Positions 1 to 7,780 of a DNA stretch of 8,688 nucleotides are shown piece by piece. Numbering within the stretch: position 1 is the first letter of the stretch; each line of letters opens with the position of its first letter. The notes under the pieces are model-generated. The model saw only the letters and a list, made by a program, of their open reading frames with translations, was not told the origin of the DNA and did not search any database. The DNA comes from Chromatiaceae bacterium (GTDB lineage: Bacteria; Pseudomonadota; Gammaproteobacteria; Chromatiales; Chromatiaceae). The stretch lies in the NCBI GenBank assembly GCA_016880695.1, contig JAEHCY010000066.1, positions 1 to 8,688 on the forward strand, given 5' to 3'. Both the position numbers and the translations under genes were made by a program.

Positions 1-923
1 CCGACGATCAGCACCACACTCAAGGCCGTCTCCGAGAGCTCGAACAGCGGCGACATGCGTGCCACCATGAAGATACCGGCGGTGACCATGGTGGCGGCAT
101 GGATGAGGGCCGAAATGGGGGTCGGACCTTCCATCGAATCGGGTAGCCAGACGTGCAGCGGCATCTGTGCCGACTTACCCATCGCGCCAATGAAGAGAAG
201 AATGCAGATGAGCGACATCAGCGACCAAGAGGTATCTCCCCACACCCGGATCTGGGCGTCGGCGAGCTGCGGCGCCTTGGCAAACACCTCGGTGTAGTCC
301 AGGGAATGAAAATACATGGCGACCGCGGCAATCCCGAGCAGGAAGCCAAAATCACCCACACGGTTAACCAGAAAAGCCTTGAGGTTGGCGAAGATGGCGG
401 AGTCCCTCACCGACCAGAATCCGATCAGCAGATAAGACACCAACCCCACCGCCTCCCAGCCGAAGAAGAGCTGGAGGAAGTTATTTGCCATCACCAGCAT
501 CAGCATGGAGAAGGTGAACAGTGAAATGTAGCTGAAGAAGCGCTGGTAACTATTGCGGCCGGCGAGGCTGGTCTTGGGCCAATTGTGTGCGTCGTCCGCC
601 ATGTAGCCGATGGTATAGATGTGCACCATCAAGGAGACGAAGGTAACCACCGAGATCATCAGCGCGGTGAGCCGGTCGACCATGAAGCCGACCTCAAGGT
701 GCAGACCATCGCTGACCATCCAGGTGTAAATGGCCTCGTCGAACACCGGCTCATTGTTGTAGACGAACCGCTTGAGGACGTAGAGGGAAAGCAGGGTGGA
801 GGTGCCCACGCCGAGGCTGGTCACCCAGTGAGCGCCGGCGCGGCCGATACGCCCCCCCCAGAAGCCCGCGATGATGGCACCCAGCAGTGGCGCCAAGACG
901 ATGATCAGGTAGATGCTTTTCAT
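1..923 (-). CDS. nuoL: NADH-quinone oxidoreductase subunit L, N-terminal part (3' end cut by window edge)
   Basis: This is the start of NuoL, the distal antiporter-like membrane subunit that pumps protons in complex I. The window holds 307 complete codons of a protein usually a little over 600 residues. It opens MKSIYLIIVLAPLLGAIIAG, a first membrane helix as expected for the family. Proton-pathway residues are visible: Glu157 in FGWEAVG (equivalent to E. coli Glu144), Asp191 in VNRVGD (Asp178), Lys250 in GKSAQMPLHVWLPD (Lys229) and His275 in ALIHAATMVTAG (His254). The ATG at 923-921 was chosen because the family N-terminus begins there. The Shine-Dalgarno is poor, only AAGG about 4 nt upstream. 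The frame stays open for 48 more codons upstream, with GTG codons at 1019-1017 and 953-951, but that extension does not look like NuoL. Identification is secure; the start is likely but not certain. Confidence 0.97.
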   Translation of the reverse strand, partial: MKSIYLIIVLAPLLGAIIAGFWGGRIGRAGAHWVTSLGVGTSTLLSLYVLKRFVYNNEPVFDEAIYTWMVSDGLHLEVGFMVDRLTALMISVVTFVSLMVHIYTIGYMADDAHNWPKTSLAGRNSYQRFFSYISLFTFSMLMLVMANNFLQLFFGWEAVGLVSYLLIGFWSVRDSAIFANLKAFLVNRVGDFGFLLGIAAVAMYFHSLDYTEVFAKAPQLADAQIRVWGDTSWSLMSLICILLFIGAMGKSAQMPLHVWLPDSMEGPTPISALIHAATMVTAGIFMVARMSPLFELSETALSVVLIV

Positions 924-994
924 GGCCCTTGGTGGTTGAACGGACCGAGCCACGGCACGATCCGAGGCAAAGCCCCTCTGTTCGTCTGCCCCCT

Positions 995-1020
995 GGTGCG
1001 CGCTCGCAACACCGCGCACC
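995..1020 (-). repeat. Perfect 8-bp inverted repeat with 10-nt loop (RNA hairpin)
   Basis: Arms 995-1002 (GGTGCGCG) and 1013-1020 (CGCGCACC) are exact reverse complements around the 10-nt loop 1003-1012. Seven of the eight base pairs are G-C, so the stem should be stable in the nuoK-nuoL mRNA. No run of T follows in the direction of transcription, so an intrinsic terminator is unlikely. An RNA stability or processing element, or the remnant of a palindromic repeat, are possible roles; these are inferences. Confidence 0.6.
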
Positions 1021-1037
1021 CCTGCCCTATCGCTTTG

Positions 1038-1059
1038 TGCCGCCGCGCCCCTTGCGGCA
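1038..1059 (-). repeat. Perfect 6-bp inverted repeat with 10-nt loop (RNA hairpin)
   Basis: Arms 1038-1043 (TGCCGC) and 1054-1059 (GCGGCA) pair exactly around a 10-nt loop at 1044-1053. It lies 8 nt downstream of the nuoK stop codon and 17 nt upstream of the second hairpin. It is not followed by a T-run. A 6-bp palindrome can arise by chance in GC-rich DNA, so this one is weaker than its neighbour. Confidence 0.45.
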
Positions 1060-1067
1060 GCCGGAAC

Positions 1068-1373
1068 CTATCCTTTGAGCGCGTTCAGGTCATCCACGTT
1101 GATGGTGCGGCGATTTCGGAACAGTACCACGAGAATGGCCAGTCCAATGGCCGCCTCCGCCGCCGCCACGGTCATGATGAAAAACACGAACACCTGCCCG
1201 GTGGCGTCCCCCAGGAAATGGGAGAAGGCAACGAAGTTCATGTTGACCGCCAACAGCATCAGCTCGATACACATCAAAAGGGTGATCACGTTTTTCCGGT
1301 TGAGGAAGATTCCGGCCACGCTCAGCGAAAACAGGATGGCCCCCAGGATGAGATAGTCAGATAGCGCGATCAT
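1068..1373 (-). CDS. nuoK: NADH-quinone oxidoreductase subunit K
   Basis: NuoK (ND4L homologue) is a small membrane subunit of complex I that forms part of the central proton path next to NuoJ and NuoN. It has 101 residues, the usual family length, with three membrane helices at about 4-24, 29-49 and 61-85. The two buried glutamates needed for coupling are present: Glu37 in [12 protein letters not shown] and Glu73 in [12 protein letters not shown], matching E. coli Glu36 and Glu72. The ATG at 1373-1371 overlaps the nuoJ stop in ATGA, a 4-nt overlap typical of translational coupling; a weak GGA lies 6 nt upstream. The gene ends in TAG, after which a 144-nt spacer leads to nuoL. Confidence 0.98.
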   Translation of the reverse strand: MIALSDYLILGAILFSLSVAGIFLNRKNVITLLMCIELMLLAVNMNFVAFSHFLGDATGQVFVFFIMTVAAAEAAIGLAILVVLFRNRRTINVDDLNALKG

Positions 1374-1987
1374 TCGATATCCAGTTTCTGCTCGGCGGGC
1401 ATCTGCACCAGACGGACACGGTCGCTCCCCTTGCGAACGCGCACCTGAAGCGACGGATCCTGATACTTGGTTTCCGGCCGGTGCCTCAGGGTAAGGCCAA
1501 TTGCGGCCACGATGGCCACCAGCAGGATGACGGCTGCGATCTCGAACGGGTACATATGAACGGTGTAGAGCACCTGGCCCAACTCGCTGATGTTGCTATA
1601 GGACGCAGCCTTGGCCGCCGGTGCCGCTACCTTCGCGAGACCGAAGTGCTGCGGCCCCACGATCAGCAGAATCTGCACCAGGAGTGTCACGGCAATCAGC
1701 AGCCCCACGGGTAGATAACGAATGAAGCTCGCCCGCAGCGTCGCGACGTCGATGTCGAGCATCATGACCACGAACAGGAACAGCACCATCACCGCCCCCA
1801 CGTACACCAGCACCAGGGCGATGGCGAGGAACTCGGCCTCGATCAGTAGCCACAGCACCGCGCTGCTGAAAAATGCCAGGACCAAAAACAGCACCGAGTG
1901 AACGGGGTTACGGCGGGTGATCACCATGGTGGCGGCGAACACCGTAATGGCGGCGAAGAGGTAGAACAGAAACGTTGCGAAGCTCAT
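1370..1987 (-). CDS. nuoJ: NADH-quinone oxidoreductase subunit J
   Basis: NuoJ (ND6 homologue) is a membrane subunit between the quinone chamber (NuoH) and the antiporter-like subunits. It has 205 residues. About five hydrophobic helices are seen, at roughly 3-23, 29-49, 53-77, 91-111 and 145-167. The signature helix is [20 protein letters not shown] followed by [11 protein letters not shown], with Tyr62-Val63-Gly64; in this family that helix carries the pi-bulge that rotates during coupling. A charged tail of about 38 residues follows, rich in Arg, Lys and Asp, of the kind seen in beta- and gammaproteobacterial NuoJ. The start ATG (1987-1985) lies 26 nt after nuoI, with AGAAGGGG upstream as a rather distant Shine-Dalgarno. 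The gene ends overlapping nuoK by 4 nt. Confidence 0.98.
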   Translation of the reverse strand: MSFATFLFYLFAAITVFAATMVITRRNPVHSVLFLVLAFFSSAVLWLLIEAEFLAIALVLVYVGAVMVLFLFVVMMLDIDVATLRASFIRYLPVGLLIAVTLLVQILLIVGPQHFGLAKVAAPAAKAASYSNISELGQVLYTVHMYPFEIAAVILLVAIVAAIGLTLRHRPETKYQDPSLQVRVRKGSDRVRLVQMPAEQKLDIE

Positions 1988-2013
1988 CCCCCAGTTCCCC
2001 TTCTGGCCTGCCG

Positions 2014-2505
2014 TTAGCGGTACGGCGCATCCGCCGCCCGGGCGGCCGCGATGTCAGCCTCGTACCGATCCCCATGCGCGAGCAGCTTTTCTTTGGTCAT
2101 GATCGCATCGACAGGGTTCTCGAAATGGTATTCGTAGACCGCCGTCTCGACGATGGAGTCGACCGGACAAGACTCCTCGCAAAAGCCGCAGAAGATGCAC
2201 TTGAAGAGATCGATGTCGTAGCGGGTGGTACGGCGGGAGCCATCGGCCCGCGGTTCCGCCTCGATGGTAATCGCGAGCGCCGGACAGGTCGCCTCGCACA
2301 GCTTGCAGGCAATGCAGCGCTCCTCGCCATTGGGATAGCGGCGCAGTGCGTGCAGACCACGGAATCGGGGAGAAATGGGGGCTCGCTCTTCGGGATACTG
2401 AACGGTGATCTTGCGCGCAAAGAGATACCGCCCAGTGAGGCCCAAGCCCCGGAACAGCTCGAGCAGCAATAGGCTCTTGAAGTAGTCGATGACGGTCTTC
2501 TTCAT
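2014..2505 (-). CDS. nuoI: NADH-quinone oxidoreductase subunit I (ferredoxin-like, clusters N6a/N6b)
   Basis: NuoI (TYKY/NDUFS8 homologue) is the 2x[4Fe-4S] subunit that carries electrons from NuoG toward NuoB. It has 163 residues, normal for the family. Residues 1-30 form the amphipathic N-terminal helices that lie on the membrane arm, followed by the two ferredoxin motifs: [12 protein letters not shown] with Cys64, 67, 70 and 74, and [12 protein letters not shown] with Cys103, 106, 109 and 113. As in all such folds, the last cysteine of each motif ligates the other cluster. The segment [16 protein letters not shown] (35-50) is typical. Its start has the clearest ribosome-binding site in the window and lies 11 nt after nuoH. 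Confidence 0.98.
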   Translation of the reverse strand: MKKTVIDYFKSLLLLELFRGLGLTGRYLFARKITVQYPEERAPISPRFRGLHALRRYPNGEERCIACKLCEATCPALAITIEAEPRADGSRRTTRYDIDLFKCIFCGFCEESCPVDSIVETAVYEYHFENPVDAIMTKEKLLAHGDRYEADIAAARAADAPYR

Positions 2506-2510
2506 TTGCC

Positions 2511-2515
2511 CCTCC
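2511..2515 (-). promoter_or_regulatory. Ribosome-binding site of nuoI
   Basis: GGAGG on the minus strand, 5 nt before the nuoI ATG, in the 11-nt gap after the nuoH stop. It is the strongest Shine-Dalgarno in the window and fixes the nuoI start. Confidence 0.85.
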
Positions 2516-2516
2516 G

Positions 2517-3569
2517 TTAGTCAAACCACCAGGGAAGCTGGTAGACCACGGCGAGCCCCACCACCAGAATCCAGACGATGGTGATTGGGATGAACACCTT
2601 CCATCCGAGCCGCATGATCTGGTCGTAACGGTAGCGCGGAAAGGTGGCGCGTAACCAAAGGAACATAAACATGAAGATGAACGTCTTGAGAATCAGCCAA
2701 ATCAGCCCCGGTACCCAGGCGAACATCCCCTCCAGCGGGGTCCCCTGAAACGGCGAAAGCCAACCGCCAAGAAACATCAGCGCGGCCAGGCCAGCAATCA
2801 GGATCATGTTGGCGTATTCGGCGAGGAAGAACAACGCGAAGGCGGTGCCCGAATACTCCACATGGAAACCCGCCACGATCTCCGACTCGCCCTCGGCCAC
2901 ATCGAACGGCGCCCGGTTGGTTTCGGCCACGCCGGATATGAAGTAGATGGCGAACAGGGGCAGCAGCGGTAACCAGAACCAGTGCAGCAGGCTGCCGCTC
3001 TGCGCACGCACGATGTCACCGAGGTTCAAGCTACCAGCGGCCACAATCACCCCGACCAGGGCGAACCCCATGGCAATCTCATAGGCCACCATCTGGGCCG
3101 CCGAGCGCATGGAGCCGAGAAAGGCATACTTGGAGTTCGATGCCCAGCCCGAGATGATGACCCCGTAAACCGCGAGCGAGGTCAGGGCCAGGATGAACAG
3201 CAGGCCGACGTTGATGTCTGCGAGCACCAGTTTCTCATCGAAGGGGAACACCGCCCAGGCAGCAATCGCCGGGCCGAGCGACAGCATGGGGGCGAGCAAG
3301 AACAGGAACTTGTTAGCCTTGGTGGGAAGGACGACCTCCTTGAACACCAGCTTGACGGTGTCAGCGATGGGCTGCAACAGACCCCGTGGACCGACCCGGT
3401 TCGGGCCGATGCGGATCTGCATGTAACCGATCACCTTGCGCTCCGCCAGGGTGTAGTAGGCCACCAACAGCAGCAGGGGAAGCACGATGGCCACGATCTT
3501 GACCAGGGTCCAGATCACCGTCTGAAGCCACTCCGGGAGCATACCCCACAGTCCGATCAGAAATTCCAT
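2517..3569 (-). CDS. nuoH: NADH-quinone oxidoreductase subunit H
   Basis: NuoH (ND1 homologue) anchors the peripheral arm to the membrane and forms much of the quinone-binding chamber. It has 350 residues, slightly longer than E. coli NuoH, with multiple hydrophobic helices and the expected eight-helix layout. Family signatures are [20 protein letters not shown] continuing into [14 protein letters not shown] (41-74), and the acidic cytoplasmic loop AETNRAPFD (215-223) plus [16 protein letters not shown] (226-241). Its glutamates lie at the junction of the quinone site and the proton path. The ATG at 3569-3567 follows the nuoG stop by 4 nt. GAAGG at 3583-3579, inside the end of nuoG, is a plausible Shine-Dalgarno 9 nt away, so translation is probably coupled to nuoG. 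Confidence 0.98.
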   Translation of the reverse strand: MEFLIGLWGMLPEWLQTVIWTLVKIVAIVLPLLLLVAYYTLAERKVIGYMQIRIGPNRVGPRGLLQPIADTVKLVFKEVVLPTKANKFLFLLAPMLSLGPAIAAWAVFPFDEKLVLADINVGLLFILALTSLAVYGVIISGWASNSKYAFLGSMRSAAQMVAYEIAMGFALVGVIVAAGSLNLGDIVRAQSGSLLHWFWLPLLPLFAIYFISGVAETNRAPFDVAEGESEIVAGFHVEYSGTAFALFFLAEYANMILIAGLAALMFLGGWLSPFQGTPLEGMFAWVPGLIWLILKTFIFMFMFLWLRATFPRYRYDQIMRLGWKVFIPITIVWILVVGLAVVYQLPWWFD

Positions 3570-3573
3570 CGGC

Positions 3574-5937
3574 TCACACCTTCTCTAGGGTGACCGCACC
3601 GATCTGCGGCCCCAGCAGTTCACTGCCTGGCACCGCAGCGGGAATCCGCACGCAGCCATCCGCCACAGTGGGATCGACCTCCACCGCCATCTCGACCACC
3701 GCTCCGTTGTGCCGCACCCCGACCCGATCGCCTAAAGTGAGGCCCAATCGCCCGGCCTCGCGGGGATTGAGGCGAGCGCAGAGCCCAATGGCATCGCTGG
3801 TCTGCTGTAGCGAACGGGCCCGGCGCACCAGCGGGTCCAGGGCATAGAGGGGCACCTCGCCCACCCGCGTGAGACCTGTCGCCGCGGCTGGAGAACGAAG
3901 CTCGTAGGCCCCGCGCGGGGCATTGTCCGGATTCACCCCGGCACACAGACCCTTCAGCTCCGCCAGCACCTCACCTTGGTCCATAAAATCAAAGCCTTCA
4001 AGATCCAGCAGGCTACCGAGGACCCGCAAGAGCTTCCAACCCGGGCGCGCATCCCCCGGCGGGGCCACCGCACCCTGGAACGTCTGCCAGGCACCGGCCC
4101 CGTTCACCAACGTCCCCGCCGTCTCGGCAAAGCCGGCGAGCGGAAGGAGCACATCGGCGACCGCCTCCAGGGAGGCACTGCGGTAGAGGCTGCAAGCAAT
4201 CACGAACTCGGCTGCCGCCAATGCCGAACGCGCCGCCGCGGGATCCGCTAGGTCGAAATCCGGTTCGAGACCCCAAAGGAAAAAGGCCTTCGTCGACTGA
4301 GTGAGCATCGCGGCGGCGCTCCGACCAACCGATTCGGCTGGTTTCGCGCCGGGGAGCCGATGGGGCAGCGCTCCGGCAAGGTAGGCCCCCACAGAGTTGG
4401 CGGCGGCCGGTAAGTAACCCACCTTGGCCCCGCAACCCTTCGCGATGGCGTAGACCAAGGCCTTCAAAGCCGCGTAGTTGGGATGGGTCTCAGCCAGCGA
4501 TCCCAACAAAATCAGGGCATCGCCAGCACGGAGCTGCCGCGCCACCGCCTGGTGGGTTTCGGTCACCGACACACCCGCGATCATCTCCTGGAGTGCCCCC
4601 AAGACTTGCACGCCCGACGCCTTGGCGATGCCGGCCAACTCCGTCAGCATGCCCTGGGGGGAGGCGACGAGTTGGCGCGCATCGAAACTCAGATCGAGGG
4701 CAAAGGGGTTAACCAAGGCCACCGAGGCACCCTCTCGGGCGGCCTTGCGCACGCGGTGCGCCAGCAGAGGCTGCTCTTTGCGTAGGTTGGAACCGACGAT
4801 GAGAATCGCCGACTGCCGCTCGATCTCGGGGATCGCGACCCCCAGCCAGGGGAACACCGGATCGACCGCATCGCCACCGAAGTCGCTCTGACGCAGCCGG
4901 CAGTCGATATGGCGACCCCCGAGGCCTCGCACCAGCTTCTGCGCCAGGTAGAGCTCCTCAAGGGTGGCGTTGGGTGCGAGCAAAGCGGCGAGCTGGTCCG
5001 GATCTGACTGGGTGGTGGCCTTCAAGCGGGTCGCCACCTGCTCTAGCGCCTTGTCCCACGCGACCTCGCGCCAGATCCCATCCTCCTTCACCAGCGGCCG
5101 CAGCAGCCGGTCTTCGGCGTACAGACCTTCGTAACTGAAGCGATCGCGGTCAGATATCCAGGTCTCGTTGACCGCCTCATTGTCCTTGGGGTGAACGCGC
5201 ATCACCCGGTTCCCCCGGATGTGGAGGTGGAGGTTCGACCCCACCCCATCGTGGGGGGCAATGGCATCGCGCTGGAACAGCTCCCAAGAGCGTGCCTGAA
5301 ACCGGAACGGTCTGGAGGTGAGGGCACCGACCGGACACAGATCGATAATGTTGCCCGAGAGCTCGTGATCCACCGTTTGTCCAACGAAGGTGCCGATGCG
5401 CATGTGCTCGCCACGGCCAGTGGCGCCGAGCTCCCGCACCCCGGCAATCTCAGCGCCAAAACGCACGCAGCGGGTGCAGTGGATACAGCGCGTCATCTCC
5501 GTGGCGATGAGCGGCCCTAGATTCTCGTCCTTGACCACGCGCTTGCGCTCGACGAAGCGCGAGATGTCCCCGCCGTAGCCCATGGCCACATCCTGGAGCT
5601 CACACTCGCCACCCTGATCACAGATCGGGCAGTCCAGCGGGTGGTTGATCAGCAGGAACTCCATCGTCCCTTTCTGGGCCGCCAACGCCCGCGGCGAGCG
5701 ACTGTAGACCTTCATTCCCTCGGCCACCGGCGTGGCGCACGCCGGCAGCGGCTTGGGTACCTTCTCGACCTCGACCAGACACATGCGACAATTCGCCGCA
5801 ATCGACAGCTTCTTGTGGTAACAGAACCGGGGGATGCGAATTCCCGCCTCGTCCGTCACCTCAATGAGCATCTGCCCGGGGCGCGCCTGGAGGACGCGAC
5901 CGTCCACCTCGATGGTAACCCGCGCGTCGTCAGCCAT
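3574..5937 (-). CDS. nuoG: NADH-quinone oxidoreductase subunit G (75-kDa subunit type; clusters N1b, N4, N5)
   Basis: NuoG is the large peripheral-arm subunit that relays electrons from NuoF to NuoI. It has 787 residues. The N-terminal ferredoxin domain binds the [2Fe-2S] N1b through Cys39, 50, 53 and 67. The [14 protein letters not shown] motif binds N5 through His99, Cys103, 106 and 112. Cys151, 154 and 157 with Cys201 bind N4. From about 215 onward it is a degenerate molybdopterin-oxidoreductase fold, which in this family binds no molybdenum. The region that would supply the N7 cysteines in E. coli reads [20 protein letters not shown] here and has no cysteines, so N7 is absent, as in the mitochondrial and many proteobacterial versions. 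The start ATG (5937-5935) is 30 nt after nuoF; the Shine-Dalgarno is a weak GAGAAGAG at 5949-5942. Confidence 0.98.
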   Translation of the reverse strand: MADDARVTIEVDGRVLQARPGQMLIEVTDEAGIRIPRFCYHKKLSIAANCRMCLVEVEKVPKPLPACATPVAEGMKVYSRSPRALAAQKGTMEFLLINHPLDCPICDQGGECELQDVAMGYGGDISRFVERKRVVKDENLGPLIATEMTRCIHCTRCVRFGAEIAGVRELGATGRGEHMRIGTFVGQTVDHELSGNIIDLCPVGALTSRPFRFQARSWELFQRDAIAPHDGVGSNLHLHIRGNRVMRVHPKDNEAVNETWISDRDRFSYEGLYAEDRLLRPLVKEDGIWREVAWDKALEQVATRLKATTQSDPDQLAALLAPNATLEELYLAQKLVRGLGGRHIDCRLRQSDFGGDAVDPVFPWLGVAIPEIERQSAILIVGSNLRKEQPLLAHRVRKAAREGASVALVNPFALDLSFDARQLVASPQGMLTELAGIAKASGVQVLGALQEMIAGVSVTETHQAVARQLRAGDALILLGSLAETHPNYAALKALVYAIAKGCGAKVGYLPAAANSVGAYLAGALPHRLPGAKPAESVGRSAAAMLTQSTKAFFLWGLEPDFDLADPAAARSALAAAEFVIACSLYRSASLEAVADVLLPLAGFAETAGTLVNGAGAWQTFQGAVAPPGDARPGWKLLRVLGSLLDLEGFDFMDQGEVLAELKGLCAGVNPDNAPRGAYELRSPAAATGLTRVGEVPLYALDPLVRRARSLQQTSDAIGLCARLNPREAGRLGLTLGDRVGVRHNGAVVEMAVEVDPTVADGCVRIPAAVPGSELLGPQIGAVTLEKV

Positions 5938-5967
5938 TGTGCTCTTCTCGCTTCACCCGCATCGGCC

Positions 5968-7245
5968 TCAGGAACTCAGACTGACCATGCAGCGCTTGTG
6001 GTCGATGTGATACTGGAACTCGTCGCGGAAGTGCTTAAGCATGCCCGTAACCGGCATGGCCGCCGCGTCCCCCAACGCACAGATCGTCCGACCCTGAATC
6101 CGCGATGCCACATTATCCAGAAGCTCCAGGTCCTCCGGGCGACCCTTGCCGGTCTCAATGCGGCGGACCACCCGATACATCCAACCGGTGCCCTCACGAC
6201 AAGGCGTGCACTGACCGCAGGATTCCTCATGGTAGAAATACGCCATGCGCTCGAGCACCTTCACCATGCAGGCGCTGTCATCGAGCACGATCACCGCCCC
6301 AGAGCCGAGCATGGACCCGGCCTTGGCGATGGCGTTGTAGTCCATGGTCAGCTCCATCATGAGCTCACCGGGAAGCACGGGAGCCGAAGATCCACCAGGA
6401 ATCACAGCCTTAAGCCGGCGACCACCGCGGACCCCGCCCGCCATCTCCAGCAGCGCGGGACAAGGTGTCCCCATGGGCACCTCGAAATTGCCGGGGCGGT
6501 TTACGTGGCCAGAGACCGAGAAGATCTTGGGACCGCCCGAGTTCTCCACCCCGATCTCCCGGAACCAGTCCGCACCCTGGCGCATGATGTCCGGGACCGA
6601 GGCCAGGGTCTCGGTGTTGTTGATGATGGTCGGCCGGCCATAGAGACCGAACTGGGCCGGAAACGGCGGCTTGAAACGGGGCTGCCCCTTCTTGCCCTCG
6701 ATCGACTCCAGAAGCGCCGTCTCTTCTCCGCAGATGTAGGCCCCGGCACCCAGGTGGGAGTGGATCTGGTAGTCGAAGCCCGAGCCCAGGATGTTCTTGC
6801 CCAGGAGGCCGGCCTCCCGCGCCTCCGCCAGCGCCTCCTCGAACCGCTGGTAGGGCTCCCAGAATTCCCCACGGATGTAGTTATAACCCGCCACGGCACC
6901 AATGGCATAGCCGGCGATGATCATGCCCTCGATCAGGGCGTGGGGGTTGTAACGAAGAATATCTCGGTCCTTGAAGGTTCCCGGCTCGCCCTCGTCGGAG
7001 TTGCAGACGATGTACTTGTCCCCCGGGGCCGCCCGGTTAATGAAGCTCCACTTCAATCCCGCCGGAAAGCCCGCCCCGCCGCGCCCGCGCAGCCCAGATT
7101 TCTTCACCTCATCAACGATGGCGGCCGGCGCCACACCTTGGGTGAGAATACGGGTCAAGGCGTCGTAGCCACCGCGACTGCGGTACTGCTGCAGCAACCA
7201 GGGGCGATCCAGATCCAGGGTGCGGAAGCACAGCTCGTTCGCCAT
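5968..7245 (-). CDS. nuoF: NADH-quinone oxidoreductase subunit F (NADH- and FMN-binding; cluster N3)
   Basis: NuoF (51-kDa subunit) oxidises NADH, passes the hydride to FMN and sends electrons to cluster N3. It has 425 residues, normal for the family. The NADH-binding glycine-rich stretch [16 protein letters not shown] is at 51-66. The FMN-region motif [15 protein letters not shown] is at 82-96. Further conserved blocks are [19 protein letters not shown] (166-184) and [15 protein letters not shown] (204-218). The N3 [4Fe-4S] ligands are Cys343, 346 and 349 in [11 protein letters not shown], with Cys389 in [12 protein letters not shown]. It is preceded by nuoE with a 4-nt gap, and GGAG inside the nuoE end lies 7 nt before its ATG, so the pair is probably translationally coupled, fitting the NuoE-NuoF heterodimer. 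Confidence 0.99.
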   Translation of the reverse strand: MANELCFRTLDLDRPWLLQQYRSRGGYDALTRILTQGVAPAAIVDEVKKSGLRGRGGAGFPAGLKWSFINRAAPGDKYIVCNSDEGEPGTFKDRDILRYNPHALIEGMIIAGYAIGAVAGYNYIRGEFWEPYQRFEEALAEAREAGLLGKNILGSGFDYQIHSHLGAGAYICGEETALLESIEGKKGQPRFKPPFPAQFGLYGRPTIINNTETLASVPDIMRQGADWFREIGVENSGGPKIFSVSGHVNRPGNFEVPMGTPCPALLEMAGGVRGGRRLKAVIPGGSSAPVLPGELMMELTMDYNAIAKAGSMLGSGAVIVLDDSACMVKVLERMAYFYHEESCGQCTPCREGTGWMYRVVRRIETGKGRPEDLELLDNVASRIQGRTICALGDAAAMPVTGMLKHFRDEFQYHIDHKRCMVSLSS

Positions 7246-7249
7246 GGCC

Positions 7250-7780
7250 CTACTCCAGGCCCTCGAGGATCGAATCGACGATCTCCGGGGTGAGATTCTC
7301 GTAGTACTGCTTACCGATCTGCATCATCGGAGCCCCACCGCAGGCACCGAGGCACTCCACCTCCTTGAGCGTGAACCGACCGTCGGGGGTAGTCTCACCG
7401 AGGTGAGCGCCAAGCTTCCCTTCAAGGTGCTCCACGATCCGGTCGCAGCCGTTGAGCATGCAGGAAACATTGGTGCAAACACAGATCTTGTGATGACCGA
7501 CCGGTTTGAGCTCATACATCGAATAGAAGCTCGCCACCTCGTAGACCCCAATCGGCGGCATGTCGAGATAGGCCGCCACATCGTCGAGCAGCTTCTGACT
7601 CAACCAACCGCCGTTCGCGTCCTGCACGATGCTCAACGCCCCCATCACCGCCGACTGCTTCCACTCGGGGGGATACTTGGCCACCCAGCGATCGATCTCG
7701 GCGCGGATCTCCGATGTAAACAGGACCTCTTTGCCCTCGGCGGGCACCAGCCGGCGCATGGGTTCACTCTTGATGCCCAT
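7250..7780 (-). CDS. nuoE: NADH-quinone oxidoreductase subunit E (cluster N1a)
   Basis: NuoE (24-kDa subunit) is a thioredoxin-like [2Fe-2S] protein that pairs with NuoF and holds the off-path cluster N1a. It has 176 residues. An N-terminal helical bundle (about 20-75) includes [19 protein letters not shown]. The thioredoxin-like domain carries the N1a ligands Cys102 and Cys107 in CTNVSC, and Cys143 and Cys147 in [10 protein letters not shown]. The assigned ATG (7780-7778) overlaps the nuoD stop by one base (TGATG), favouring termination-reinitiation. Its own GGAG is about 13 nt away, which is far. A second in-frame ATG at codon 8 (7759-7757) is a possible alternative start; the first seven residues are not conserved-looking. 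The identity is not in doubt. Confidence 0.98.
   Translation of the reverse strand: MGIKSEPMRRLVPAEGKEVLFTSEIRAEIDRWVAKYPPEWKQSAVMGALSIVQDANGGWLSQKLLDDVAAYLDMPPIGVYEVASFYSMYELKPVGHHKICVCTNVSCMLNGCDRIVEHLEGKLGAHLGETTPDGRFTLKEVECLGACGGAPMMQIGKQYYENLTPEIVDSILEGLE
7253..7256 (-). promoter_or_regulatory. Ribosome-binding site of nuoF, inside the nuoE end
   Basis: GGAG, the last sense codon of nuoE plus the preceding base, lies 7 nt before the nuoF ATG. It fixes the nuoF start and implies that ribosomes finishing nuoE are close to the nuoF initiation site. Confidence 0.7.

Larger units (their letters stand above)
924..1067 (-). other. 144-nt nuoK-nuoL spacer, open in the nuoL frame
   Basis: This is the only sizeable gap in an otherwise tightly packed operon. 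It holds two perfect inverted repeats, listed separately. Its length is exactly 48 codons, so nuoK and nuoL are in the same frame, separated in that frame only by the nuoK TAG at 1070-1068. The hypothetical translation starts VPAAARGAAAQSD and is Ala/Arg/Gly-rich and hydrophilic. Four of its 48 codons are AGG, and only about 29 of 48 third positions are G or C, so it does not look like translated sequence from this genome. I see no convincing promoter, and no T-run after either hairpin that would make a terminator. Best read as non-coding spacer or leader RNA of nuoL. Confidence 0.75.

Noticed and set aside
995..1059. Rho-independent terminator between nuoK and nuoL
   Set aside because: The stems are good, but no T-rich tract follows either one in the direction of transcription. 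A full terminator inside this operon would also cut off nuoL and later subunits.
585..1364. A 259-codon open frame on the plus strand opposite nuoL, the spacer and nuoK
   Set aside because: It has His/Asp/Gly-rich, low-complexity composition typical of antisense shadow frames and no Shine-Dalgarno or domain. It is noted because it also spans the spacer, but most of it is antisense to secure genes.
2054..2524. A 156-codon minus-strand frame overlapping nuoI in another phase
   Set aside because: The overlapping NuoI frame contains both complete ferredoxin motifs and a strong Shine-Dalgarno. The alternative frame shows only Arg/Ser/Ala-rich shadow sequence.
5641..7293. A 550-codon open frame on the plus strand opposite nuoF and the start of nuoG
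   Set aside because: It lies entirely antisense to nuoF (all family motifs present) and the 5' part of nuoG. Its translation is rich in His, Arg, Gly and Pro with no recognisable domain. Long antisense frames are expected opposite GC-rich genes with strong third-position bias.
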